This document shows positions 26,701 through 37,716 of a stretch of 64,000 nt of DNA, one piece after another. The translations under genes and the position numbers were made by a program. Each line of letters starts with the position of its first letter. Positions within the stretch are counted from its first letter, which is position 1. The notes beneath the pieces were generated by a model that saw nothing but the letters and a program-made list of their open reading frames with translations, ran no database searches and was not told the origin of the DNA. Source of the stretch: Hippophae tibetana (lineage: Eukaryota > Streptophyta > Magnoliopsida > Rosales > Elaeagnaceae); NCBI GenBank assembly GCA_037013495.1, contig CM072807.1:31104802-31168801 (forward strand). Direction: 5' to 3'.

Positions 26701-28934
26701 TCAAAAATAGTTCTCATAGTAAATGTTAGAATACAATTCAATCCAAAAACGTTCAAAAAACCATATGAACGTATAATTTAAATGCAGCGGAAATAAAATG
26801 GATTGAAAACATACCTCCTACCATTGATCAAATTTTTTTATTTTTGAAAAATTTCCCTTTCAACATCGAGGCGGGTCAACATGACCCGGTTTTACCATAG
26901 CGGATACCCGGTCATATCTTACTATTCTGGGGACGGAATCCAGCGTTCTTTTTATCAAAATTCTCATAATTCGATTTCTGAGTGATTGGCGGTCGCAATT
27001 TGAAGTAAAACATAATTTTAAATAAAAATTTCATTAACGAAGCATATAAATACCCACGATAAATTAGATTTATTTTCTTCATTTTTTTCAAGTTTAAATT
27101 CCTAGAATCACAAAAAAAGATATATTGAGACAATTTGAAATTTCCATATGCATTAAAAATAGGAAAACGAAAAAATAAAATTACAATTCAAGTGAAAGAG
27201 AGCAAAACAGAGATTTTTTCTAAAATGGCTCTCATAGTGAATGTTAGAATACAATTGAATCCAAAAACGTTCAAAAAACCATATGAACGTATAATTTAAA
27301 TGCAGCGGAAACAAAATGGATTGAAAACATACCTCCTACCAGTGATCAAAATTTTTTATTTTTGAAAAATTTCCCTTTCAACATCGAGGCGGGTCAACAT
27401 AACAAGGTTTTACCCTAACGGATACCCGGTCATATCTTGCTATTCCGGGGATGGAATCCAGCGTTTTTTTGTCAAAATTTTCATAATTCGAATTCTGGGT
27501 GATTGCTGGTCTCCATTTGAAGTAGAATATCATTTTAAAAAATAATTCATTAACGAAGCATATAAATACCCACGATAAATTAGATTTATTTTCTTCATTT
27601 TTTTCAAGTTTAAATTCCCAGAATCACTAAAAAAGATATATTGAGACAATTTGAAATTTCCATATGCATCAAAAATAGGAAAACGAAAAAATAAAATTAC
27701 AATTCAAGTGAAAGAGAGCAAAACAGAGATTTTTTCAAAAATAGTTCTCATAGTAAATGTAAGAATACAATTCAATCCAAAAATGTTCAAAAAACCATAT
27801 GAACGTATAATTTAAATGCAGCGGAAACAAAATGGATTGAAAACAAACCTCCTACCATTGATCAAAATTTTTTATTTTTAAAAAATTTCCCTTACAACAT
27901 CGAGGCGGGTCAGCATGACCCGCTTTTACCCTAACGGATACCCGGTCATATCTTACTATTCTGGGGTACAGAATCCAGTGTTCTTTTTATCAAAATTCTC
28001 ATAATTCGATTTCTGAGTGATTGACGGGCTCAATTTGAAGTAAAACATCATTTTAAATAAAAATTTCTTTAACGAAGCATATAAATACCCACGATAAATT
28101 AGATTTATTTTCTTCATTTTTTTCAAGTTTAAATTCCCAGAATCACTAAAAAAGATATATTGAGACAATTTGAAATTTCCATATGCATCAAAAATAGGAA
28201 AACGAAAAAATAAAATTACAATTCAAGTGAAAGAGAGCAAAACAGAGATTTTTTCAAAAATAGTTCTCATAGTTAATGTTAGAATACAATTCAATCCAAA
28301 AACGTTCAAAAAACCATATGAACGTATAATTTAAATGTAGCGGAAACAAAATGGATTGAAAACATACCTCCTACCATTGATCAAAAAAATTTATTTTTGA
28401 AAAATTTCACTTTCAACATCGAGGCGGGTCAAAATGACCCGGTTTTACCCTAACGGATACCCGGTCATATCTTACTATTCTGGGGACGGAATCCAGCGTT
28501 CTTTTTATCAAAATTCTCATAATTCGATTTCTGAGTGATTGACGGTCGCAATTTGAAGTAAAACATAATTTTAAATAAAAATTTCTTTAACGAAGCATAT
28601 AAATACCCACGATAAATTAGATTTATTTTCTTCATTTTTTTCAAGTTTAAATTCCCATTATCACAAAAAAAGATATATTGAGACAATTTGAAATTTCCAT
28701 ATGCATTAAAAATAGGAAAATGAAAAAATAAAATTACAATTCAAGTGAAAGAGAGCAAAATAGAGATTTTTTCTAAAATGGCTCTCATAGTGAATGTTAG
28801 AATACAATTGAATCCAAAAACGTTCAAAAAACCATATGAACGTATAATTTAAATGCAGCGGAAACAAAATGGATTGAAAACATACCTCCTACCATTGATC
28901 AAAATTTTTTATTTTTAAAAAATTTCACTTTCAA
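23764..28934. repeat. Zone 5: second E-to-L block
   Basis: Monomers: 23764 E, 24281 F, 24797 G/F chimera, 25314 G, 25831 H, 26347 I, 26864 J, 27382 K, 27898 L-like, 28417 L-like, then M at 28935. The order repeats E-F-G-H-I-J-K-L of 11343-15480, offset 12421 bp before the extra monomer and 12937 bp after it. Private changes include GAAGAAGAACATC in both G copies and CATATGCTTC in I (26347). K here has GGGGATGGAATCC, where 14445 and 17032 have GGGGATGAAATCC. Confidence 0.9.
24797..25313. repeat. Chimeric monomer G(5')/F(3'): one-monomer duplication
   Basis: The head is G type (CATCCAGGCGG, GGGGATGGACTCC, GAAGAAGAACATC, TTCTTCATTTTTTTC). From 25041 it is F type (AATCACAAAAAAAG, AATTTTCATATG, GAATGAGAGTAAAAC, GTAAATGTCAG, TGCAGTGG). 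The breakpoint lies in 25016-25041. A full G monomer with the same private GAAGAAG follows at 25314. The product is a gain of one 517-bp unit by crossover shifted by a single monomer. Confidence 0.9.
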
Positions 28935-29450
28935 CATCGAGGCGGGTCAGCATGACCCAATTTTACCCTAACGGATACCCGGTCATATCTTGCTATTCCT
29001 GGGATGGAATCCAGCGTTTTTTTGTCAAAATTTTCATCATTCGATTTCTGAGTGATTGCCGGTCTCAATTTGAAGTAGAACATCATTTTAAAAAATAATT
29101 CATTAACGAAGCATATAAATACCCACGATAAATTAGATTTATTTTCTTCATTTTTTTCAAGTTTAAATTCCCAGAATCACTAAAAAAGATATATTGAGAG
29201 AATTTGAAATTTCCATATGCATCAAAAATTGGAAAACGAAAAAATAAAATTACAATTCAAGTGAAAGATAGCAAAACAGAGATTTTTTCAAAAATTGTTC
29301 TCATAGTTAATGTTAGAATACAATTCAATCCAAAAACGTTCAAAAAACCATATGAACGTATAATTTAAATGTAGCGGAAACAAAATGGATTGAAAACATA
29401 CCTCCTACCATTGATCAAAAAAATTTATTTTTGAAAAATTTCACTTTCAA

Positions 29451-31522
29451 CATCGAGGCGGGTCAACATGACCCGGTTTTACCCTAACGGATACCTGATC
29501 ATATTTTGCTATTCTGGGGACGGAATCCACCGTTCTTTTTATCAAAATTCTCATAATTCGATTTCTGTGTGATTGACGGTCGCAATTTGAAATAAAACAT
29601 AATTTTAAATAAAAATTTCATTAACGAAGCATATAAATACCCACGATAAATTAGATTTATTTTCTTCTTTTTTTTGAAGTTTTAATTCACAGAATCACTC
29701 AAAAAGATATATTGAGACAATTTGAAATTTCCATATGCATCAAAAATTGGAAAACGAAAAAATAAAATTACAATTCAAGTGAAAGAGAGCAAAACAAATA
29801 TTTTTTCTAAAATGGCTCTCATAGTGAATGTTAGAATATAATTCAATCCAAAAACGTTCAAAAAACCATATGAACGTATAATTTAAATGCAGCGGAAACA
29901 AAATGGATTGAAAACATACCTCCTACCATTGATCAAAAAAATTTATTTTTGAAAAATTTCACTTTCAACATCGAGGCGGGTCAACATGACCCGGTTTGAC
30001 CCTAATGGATACCTGATCATATTTTGCTATTCTGGGGACGGAATCCACCGTTCTTTTTATCAAAATTCTCATAATTCGATTTCTGTGTGATTGACGGTCG
30101 CAATTTGAAATAAAACATAATTTTAAATAAAAATTTCATTAACGAAGCATATAAATACCCACGATAAATTAGATTTATTTTCTTCATTTTTTTCAAGTTT
30201 TAATTCACAGAATCACTCAAAAAGATATATTGAGACAATTTGAAATTTCCATATGCATCAAAAATTGGAAAACGAAAAAATAAAATTACAATTAAAGTGA
30301 AAGAGAGCAAAACAAATATTTTTTCTAAAATGGCTCTCATAGTGAATGTTAGAATATAATTCAATCCAAAAACGTTCAAAAAACCATATGAACGTATAAT
30401 TTAAATGCAGCGCAAACAAAATGGATTGAAAACATACCTCCTACCATTGATCAAAAAAATTTATTTTTGAAAAATTTCACTTTCAACATCGAGGCGGGTC
30501 AACATGACCCGGTTTTACCCTAACGGATACCCGATCATATTTTGCTATTCTGGGGACGGAATCCACCGTTCTTTTTATCAAAATTCTCATAAATTGATTT
30601 CTGTGTGATTGAAGGTCGCAATTTGAAATAAAACATAATTTTAAATAAAAATTTCATTAACGAAGCATATAAATACCCACGATAAATTAGATTTATTTTC
30701 TTCTTTTTTTTGAAGTTTTAATTCACAGAATCACTCAAAAAGATATATTGAGACAATTTGAAATTTCCATATGCATCAAAAATTGGAAAACGGAAAAATA
30801 AAATTACAATTCAAGTGAAAGAGAGCAAAACAAATATTTTTTCTAAAATGGCTCTCATAGTGAATGTTAGAATATAATTCAATCCAAAAACGTTCCAAAA
30901 ACCATATGAACGTATAATTTAAATGCAGCGGAAACAAAATGGATTGAAAACATACCTCCTACCATTGATTAAAAAAATTTATTTTTGAAAAATTTCACTT
31001 TCAACATCGAGGCGGGTCAACATGACCCGGTTTTACCCTAACGGATACCTGATCATATTTTGCTATTCTGGGGACGGAATCCACCGTTCTTTTTATCAAA
31101 ATTCTCATAATTCGATTTCTGTGTGATTGACGGTCGCAATTTGAAATAAAACATAATTTTAAATAAAAATTTCATTAACGAAGCATATAAATACCCACGA
31201 TAAATTAGATTTATTTTCTTCATTTTTTTCAAGTTTTAATTCACAGAATCACTCAAAAAGATATATTGAGACAATTTGAAATTTCCATATGCCTCAAAAA
31301 TTGGAAAACGAAAAAATAAAATTACAATTCAAGTGAAAGATAGCAAAACAGAGATTTTTTCAAAAATTGTTCTCATAGTTAATGTTAGAATACAATTCAA
31401 TCCAAAAACGTTCAAAAAACCATATGAACGTATAATTTAAATGTAGCGGAAACAAAATGGATTGAAAACATACCTCCTACCATTGATCAAAAAAATTTAT
31501 TTTTGAAAAATTTCACTTTCAA
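29451..31522. repeat. Tetramer HOR N-T-U-V copy 1, 2072 bp
   Basis: The odd variants of T and U are repeated in copy 2, which shows block duplication and not independent origin. The fourth monomer is the chimera described at 31005. Confidence 0.9.
31005..31522. repeat. Chimeric monomer V(5')/M(3'), join of the 2072-bp duplication
   Basis: The V-specific C at 31293 (ATGCCTC, as at 33365) is followed by M-specific bases from 31341 (GATAGC, then AAATTGTTCTC, GTTAATG, TGTAGCGG as at 28935). The breakpoint lies in 31294-31340. The product is followed by N, as M is. This is crossover between V (33077) and M (28935), four monomers out of register. Confidence 0.9.
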
Positions 31523-33594
31523 CATCGAGGCGGGTCAACATGACCCGGTTTTACCCTAACGGATACCTGATCATATTTTGCTATTCTGGGGACGGAATCC
31601 ACCGTTCTTTTTATCAAAATTCTCATAATTCGATTTCTGTGTGATTGACGGTCGCAATTTGAAATAAAACATAATTTTAAATAAAAATTTCATTAACGAA
31701 GCATATAAATACCCACGATAAATTAGATTTATTTTCTTCTTTTTTTTGAAGTTTTAATTCACAGAATCACTCAAAAAGATATATTGAGACAATTTGAAAT
31801 TTCCATATGCATCAAAAATTGGAAAACGAAAAAATAAAATTACAATTCAAGTGAAAGAGAGCAAAACAAATATTTTTTCTAAAATGGCTCTCATAGTGAA
31901 TGTTAGAATATAATTCAATCCAAAAACGTTCAAAAAACCATATGAATGTATAATTTAAATGCAGCGGAAACAAAATGGATTGAAAACATACCTCCTACCA
32001 TTGATCAAAAAAATTTATTTTTGAAAAATTTCACTTTCAACATCGAGGCGGGTCAACATGACCCGGTTTGACCCTAATGGATACCTGATCATATTTTGCT
32101 ATTCTGGGGACGGAATCCACCGTTCTTTTTATCAAAATTCTCATAATTCGATTTCTGTGTGATTGACGGTCGCAATTTGAAATAAAACATAATTTTAAAT
32201 AAAAATTTCATTAACGAAGCATATAAATACCCACGATAAATTAGATTTATTTTCTTCTTTTTTTTCAAGTTTTAATTCACAGAATCACTCAAAAAGATAT
32301 ATTGAGACAATTTGAAATTTCCATATGCATCAAAAATTGGAAAACGAAAAAATAAAATTACAATTAAAGTGAAAGAGAGCAAAACAAATATTTTTTCTAA
32401 AATGGCTCTCATAGTGAATGTTAGAATATAATTCAATCCAAAAACGTTCAAAAAACCATATGAACGTATAATTTAAATGCAGCGCAAACAAAATGGATTG
32501 AAAACATACCTCCTACCATTGATCAAAAAAATTTATTTTTGAAAAATTTCACTTTCAACATCGAGGCGGGTCAACATGACCCGGTTTTACCCTAACGGAT
32601 ACCCGATCATATTTTGCTATTCTGGGGACGGAATCCACCGTTCTTTTTATCAAAATTCTCATAAATTGATTTCTGTGTGATTGAAGGTCGCAATTTGAAA
32701 TAAAACATAATTTTAAATAAAAATTTCATTAACGAAGCATATAAATACCCACGATAAATTAGATTTATTTTCTTCTTTTTTTTGAAGTTTTAATTCACAG
32801 AATCACTCAAAAAGATATATTGAGACAATTTGAAATTTCCATATGCATCAAAAATTGGAAAACGGAAAAATAAAATTACAATTCAAGTGAAAGAGAGCAA
32901 AACAAATATTTTTTCTAAAATGGCTCTCATAGTGAATGTTAGAATATAATTCAATCCAAAAACGTTCCAAAAACCATATGAACGTATAATTTAAATGCAG
33001 CGGAAACAAAATGGATTGAAAACATACCTCCTACCATTGATTAAAAAAATTTATTTTTGAAAAATTTCACTTTCAACATCGAGGCGGGTCAACATGACCC
33101 GGTTTTACCCTAACGGATACCTGATCATATTTTGCTATTCTGGGGACGGAATCCACCGTTCTTTTTATCAAAATTCTCATAATTCGATTTCTGTGTGATT
33201 GACGGTCGCAATTTGAAATAAAACATAATTTTAAATAAAAATTTCATTAACGAAGCATATAAATACCCACGATAAATTAGATTTATTTTCTTCATTTTTT
33301 TCAAGTTTTAATTCACAGAATCACTCAAAAAGATATATTGAGACAATTTGAAATTTCCATATGCCTCAAAAATTGGAAAACGAAAAAATAAAATTACAAT
33401 TCAAGTGAAAGAGAGCAAAACAAATATTTTTTCTAAAATGGCTCTCATAGTGAATGTTAGAATATAATTCAATCCAAAAACGTTCAAAAAACCATATGAA
33501 CGTATAATTTAAATGCAGCGGAAACAAAATGGATTGAAAACATACCTCTTACCATTGATCAAAAAAATTTATTTTTGAAAAATTTCACTTTCAA
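31523..33594. repeat. Tetramer HOR N-T-U-V copy 2, 2072 bp
   Basis: Monomers 31523 N, 32041 T, 32559 U, 33077 V. Differences from copy 1 include GAATGT for GAACGT near 31945 and TTCTTCTTTTTTTTC for TTCTTCATTTTTTTC in T. Its V is intact to its end. Confidence 0.9.
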
Positions 33595-36500
33595 CATCGA
33601 GGCGGGTCAACATGACCCGGTTTTACCCTAACGGATACCGGATCATATTTTGCTATTCTGGGGACGGAGTCCACCGTTCTTTTTATCAAAATTCTCATAA
33701 TTCGATTTCTGTGTGATTGACGGTCGCAATTTGAAATAAAACATAATTTTAAATAAAAATTTCATTAACGAAGCATATAAATACCCACGATAAATTAGAT
33801 TTATTTTCTTCTTTTTTTTCAAGTTTTAATTCACAGAATCACTCAAAAAGATATATTGAGACAATTTGAAATTTCCATATGCATCAAAAATTGGAAAACG
33901 AAAAAATAAAATTACAATTCATGTGAAAGAGAGCAAAACAAATATTTTTTCTAAAATGGCTCTCATAGTGAATGTTAGAATATAATTCAATCCAAAAACG
34001 TTCAAAAAACCATATGAACGTATAATTTAAATGCAGCGGAAACAAAATGGATTGAAAACATACCTCCTACCATTGATCAAAAAAATTTATTTTTGAAAAA
34101 TTGCACCTTCAACATCGAGGCGGGTCAACATGACCCGGTTTTACCCTAACGGATACCTGATCATATTTTGCTATTCTGGGGACGGAATCCACCGTTCTTT
34201 TTATCAAAATTCTCATAATTCGATTTCTGTGTGATTGACGGTCGCAATTTGAAATAAAACATAATTTTAAATAAAAATTTCATTAACGAAGCATATAAAT
34301 ACCCACGATAAATTAGATTTATTTTCTTCTTTTTTTTCAAGTTTTAATTCACAGAATCACTCAAAAAGATATATTGAGACAATTTGAAATTTCCATATGC
34401 ATCAAAAATTGGAAAACGAAAAAATAAAATTACAATTCAAGTGAAAGAGAGCAAAACAAATATTTTTTCTAAAATGGCTCTCATAGTGAATGTTAGAATA
34501 TAATTCAATCCAAAAACGTTCAAAAAACCATATGAACGTATAATTTAAATGCAGCGCAAACAAAATGGATTGAAAACATACCTCCTACCATTGATCAAAA
34601 AAATTTATTTTTGAAAAATTTCACTTTCAACATCGAGGCGGGTCAACATGACCCGGTTTTACCCTAACGGATACCCGATCATATTTTGCTATTCTGGGGA
34701 CGGAATCCACCGTTCTTTTTATCAAAATTCTCATAATTCGATTTCTGTGTGATTGACGGTCGCAATTTGAAATAAAACATAATTTTAAATAAAAATTTCA
34801 TTAACGAAGCATATAAATACCCACGATAAATTATATTTATTTTCTTCTTTTTTTTCAAGTTTTAATTCACAGAATCACTCAAAAAGATATATTGAGACAA
34901 TTTGAAATTTCCATATGCATCAAAAATTGGAAAACGAAAAAATAAAATTACAATTCAAGTGAAAGAGAGCAAAACAAATATTTTTTCTAAAATGGCTCTC
35001 ATAGTGAATGTTAGAATATAATTCAATCCAAAAACGTTCAAAAAACCATATGAACGTATAATTTAAATGCAGCGGAAACAAAATGGATTGAAAACATACC
35101 TCCTACCATTGATCAAAAAAATTTATTTTTGAAAAATTTCACTTTCAACATCGAGGCGGGTCAACATGACCCGGTTTTACCCTAACGGATACCCGATCAT
35201 ATATTGCTATTCTGGGGACGGAATCCACCGTTCTTTATATCAAAATTCTCATAATTCGATTTCTGTGTGATTGACGGTCGCAATTTGAAATAAAACATAA
35301 TTTTAAATAAAAATTTCATTAACGAAGCATATAAATACCCACGATAAATTAGATTTATTTTCTTCTTCTTTTTCAAGTTTTAATTCACAGAATCACTCAA
35401 AAAGATATATTGAGACAATTTGAAATTTCCATATGCATCAAAAATTGGAAAACGAAAAAATAAAATTACAATTCAAGTGAAAGAGAGCAAAACAAATATT
35501 TTTTCTAAAATGGCTCTCATAGTGAATGTTAGAATATAATTCAATCCAAAAACGTTCAAAAAACCATATGAACGTATAATTTAAATGCAGCAGAAACAAA
35601 ATGGATTGAAAACATACCTCCTACCATTGATCAAAAAAATTTATTTTTGAAAAATTTCACTTTCAACATCGAGGCGGGTCAACATGACCCGGTTTTACCC
35701 TAACGGATACCTAATCATATCTTGCTATTCTGGGGACGGAATCCAGCGTTCTTTTTATCAAAATTCTCATAATTCGATTTCTGAGTAATTGACGATCGCA
35801 ATTTGAAATAAAACATAATTTTAAATAAAAATTTCATTAACGAAGCATATAAATACCCACGATAAATTAGATTTATTTTCTTCTTTATTTTCAAGTTTAA
35901 ATTCACAGAATCACTCAAAAAGATATATTGAGACAATTTGAAATTTCCATATGCATCAAAAATTGGAAAACGAAAAAATAAAATTACAATTCAAGTGAAA
36001 TAGAGCAAAACAAATATTTTTTCTAAAATGGCTCTCATAGTGAATGTTAGAATATAATTCAATCCAAAAACGTTCAAAAAACCAAATGAACGTATAATTT
36101 AAATGCAGCGGAAACAAAATGGATTGAAAACATACCTCCTACCATTGATCAAAAAAATTTATTTTTGAAAAATTTCACTTTCAACATCGAGGCGGGTCAA
36201 CATGACCCGGTTTTACCCTAACGGATACCTGATCATATCTTGCTATTCCGGGGACGGAATCCAGCCTTTTTTTTGTCAAAATTTTCATAATTCGATTTCT
36301 GAGTGATTGCCGGTCTCAATTTGAAGTAGAACATCATTTTAAAAAATAATTCATTAACGAAGCATATAAATACCCACGATAAATTAGATTTATTTTCTTC
36401 ATTTTTTTCAAGTTTAAAATCCCAGAATCACTAAAAAAGATATATTGAGACAATTTGAAATTTCCATATGCATCAAAAATAGGAAAACGAAAAAATAAAA

Positions 36501-37217
36501 TTACAATTCAAGTGAAAGAGAGCAAAACAGAGATTTTTTCAAAAATAGTTCTCATAGTAAATGTTAGAATACAATTCAATCCAAAAACGTTCAAAAAACC
36601 ATATGAACGTATAATTTAAATGCAGCGGAAACAAAATGGATTGAAAACATACCTCCTACCATTGATCAAAAAATTTTATTTTTGAAAAATTTCCCTTTCA
36701 ACATCGAGGTGGGTCAACATGACCCGGTTTTACCCTACCGGATACCCGGTCATATCTTGCTATTCCTGGGACGGAATCCAGCGTTCTTTTTATCAAAATT
36801 CTCATAATTCGATTTCTGAGTGATTGACGGTCTCAATTGGACGTAGAACATCATTTTAAAAAAAATTCATTAACGAAGCATATAAATACCCACGATAAAT
36901 TAGATTTATTTTCTTCATTTTTTTCAAGTTTAAATTCCCAGAATCACTAAAAAAGATATATTGAGACAATTTGAAATTTCCATATGCATCAAAAATAGGA
37001 AAACGAAAAAATAAAATTACAATTCAAGTGAAAGAGAGCAAAACAGAGATTTTTTTAAAAATAGTTCTCACAGTTAATGTTAGAATACAATTCAATCCAA
37101 AAACGTTCAAAAAACCATATGAACGTATAATTTAAATGCAGCGGAAACAAAATGGATTGAAAACATACCTCCTACCATTGATCAAAAAATTTTATTTTTG
37201 AAAAATTTCCCTTTCAA

Positions 37218-37300
37218 CATCGAGGCGGGTCAACATGACCCGGTTTTACCCTAACGGATACCCGATCATATCTTGCTATTCCGGGGACGGAATCCAGCGT
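37218..37300. other. GC-richer monomer head (typical unit)
   Basis: About the first 80 bases after the anchor hold most of the G and C of the monomer and most of its CpG (ATCGAGGCGGG, GACCCGG, AACGGATACCCG, GGGGACGGAATCC). Head differences (CCTGGG, CCGGGG, CTGGGG; GGTCAT, GATCAT; TAACGG, TAGCGG, TACCGG) are the main subtype marks. The same island recurs every ~517 bp through the window. Confidence 0.8.
37226..37242. promoter_or_regulatory. Perfect inverted repeat CGGGTCA-ACA-TGACCCG
   Basis: Two 7-bp arms with a 3-bp spacer. The core GGGTCA-NNN-TGACCC has the half-site type and 3-bp inverted spacing used by some nuclear receptors in animals. In plants the minus-strand TTGACC would read as a W-box core. 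Neither binding is shown. The element is present at the head of most monomers, with spacer GCA, ACA, TCA or AAA; B, E, K, X, Z and unit 11 of the 11-mer carry damaged forms. Confidence 0.6.
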
Positions 37301-37397
37301 TCTTTTTATCAAAATTCTCATAATTCGATTTCTGAGTGATTGACGGTCTCAATTTGAAGTAGAACATCATTTTAAAAAAAATAAAATTAACGAAGCA

Positions 37398-37405
37398 TAT
37401 AAATA
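37398..37405 (+). promoter_or_regulatory. TATAAATA, TATA-box-like motif
   Basis: TATAAATA followed by CCCA is present in nearly all monomers at about offset 180; F and H types carry CAGATAAATACCC and so lack it. It has the form of a TATA box, but in DNA this AT-rich the motif alone is weak evidence. No coding sequence lies downstream; only transcription of the satellite itself would be possible. Confidence 0.35.
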
Positions 37406-37419
37406 CCCACGATAAATTA

Positions 37420-37443
37420 GATTTATTTTCTTCATTTTTTTCA
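37420..37443. repeat. Variable T-rich tract of the monomer
   Basis: TTATTTTCTTC followed by a T run and CAAG. This is the commonest indel site in the monomer: TTCTTCATTTTTTTC, TTCTTCTTTTTTTTC, TTCCTCTTTTTTTTC, TTCTTCTTCTTTTTC, and in W monomers a collapsed pure T run of 11-13. Much of the monomer length variation arises here and at the A-rich run near offset 155. Confidence 0.8.
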
Positions 37444-37497
37444 AATATAAAATCCCAGAATCACTAAAAAAGATATATTGAGACAATTTGAAATTTC

Positions 37498-37506
37498 CAT
37501 ATGCAT
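37498..37506. other. Overlapping palindromes CATATG / ATGCAT
   Basis: CATATGCAT contains the 6-bp palindromes CATATG and ATGCAT. It is kept in almost every monomer; exceptions include CATATGCCT (V) and CATATGCTT (26347, 61464). A fixed landmark of the unit with no assigned function. Confidence 0.7.
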
Positions 37507-37526
37507 CAAAAATAGCAAAACGAAAA

Positions 37527-37532
37527 AATAAA
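37527..37532 (+). promoter_or_regulatory. AATAAA, polyadenylation-signal-like motif
   Basis: AATAAA lies inside GAAAAAATAAAATTAC in nearly all monomers, about 120 bases after TATAAATA. It is lost in Y and similar units (GAAAAATTAAAATT) and in unit 10 of the 11-mer (GAAAAACTAAAATT). It matches a poly(A) signal in form only. Confidence 0.3.
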
Positions 37533-37610
37533 ATTACAATTCAAGTGAAAGAGAGCAAAACAGAGATTTTTTCAAAAATAGTTCTCATAGTAAATGTTAG
37601 AATACAATTC

Positions 37611-37716
37611 AATCCAAAAACGTTCAAAAAATCATATGAACGTATAATTTAAATGCAGCGGAAACAAAATGGATTGAAAACATACCTCCTACCATTGATC
37701 AAAATTTTTATTTTTG
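37611..37716. other. Most conserved segment of the monomer (tail box)
   Basis: From TCCAAAAACGTTC through GCAGCGGAAAC and ACATACCTCC to TTGATCAA the sequence is close to invariant in all monomers, while the head and T tract vary. TTGATCAA (37695-37702) is an 8-bp palindrome. On the minus strand ACATACCTCC reads GGAG-GTATGT, like a splice donor. GCAGCGGAAA resembles, from memory, sequence found in plant copia-type repeats. I infer either functional constraint or stronger homogenisation here. Confidence 0.65.
37620..37643. other. Inverted repeat ACGTTC-N12-GAACGT in conserved tail
   Basis: Six-base arms with a 12-base A-rich spacer containing CATATG. It is present in most monomers. The right arm is altered by subtype: TTAACGT (A, several X), GAATGT (W and others), GAACCT (Y). 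It could be a hairpin or a dimer-binding site; undetermined. Confidence 0.6.

Larger units (their letters stand above)
28935..36184. repeat. Zone 6: N-family block with 2072-bp tetramer
   Basis: Monomers: 28935 M, 29451 N, 29969 T, 30487 U, 31005 V/M chimera, 31523 N, 32041 T, 32559 U, 33077 V, 33595 P-like, 34113, 34631, 35149, 35667. T has GTTTGACCCTAATGG. U has CATAAATTGATTTC, GAAGGTCGC and CGTTCCAAAA. V has ATGCCTCAAAAATTGG. N, T, U and V recur at exactly 2072 bp. From 29451 on every monomer is 518 bp. Monomer 35667 is transitional (CCAGCG, CTGAGTAATTG). Confidence 0.92.

Noticed and set aside
37239-37254. Possible CENP-B box: CCCG-GT-T-TTAC-CCTA read on the plus strand.
   Set aside because: Only about 7 of the 9 key positions of the N-CCCG-NN-T-NNNN-CGAA-N form match (CCTA instead of CGAA), and the opposite arm matches only A-NN-CGGG. 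Not enough to call.
37246-37256. Telomere-like ACCCTAA in the head of many monomers.
   Set aside because: A single unit per monomer with no tandem CCCTAA or CCCTAAA run; many subtypes have ACCCTAG or GCCTACC instead.
37682-37690. Splice-donor-like GGAG-GTATGT on the minus strand.
   Set aside because: No exon, acceptor or coding frame accompanies it; it is repeated in each monomer as part of the tail box.
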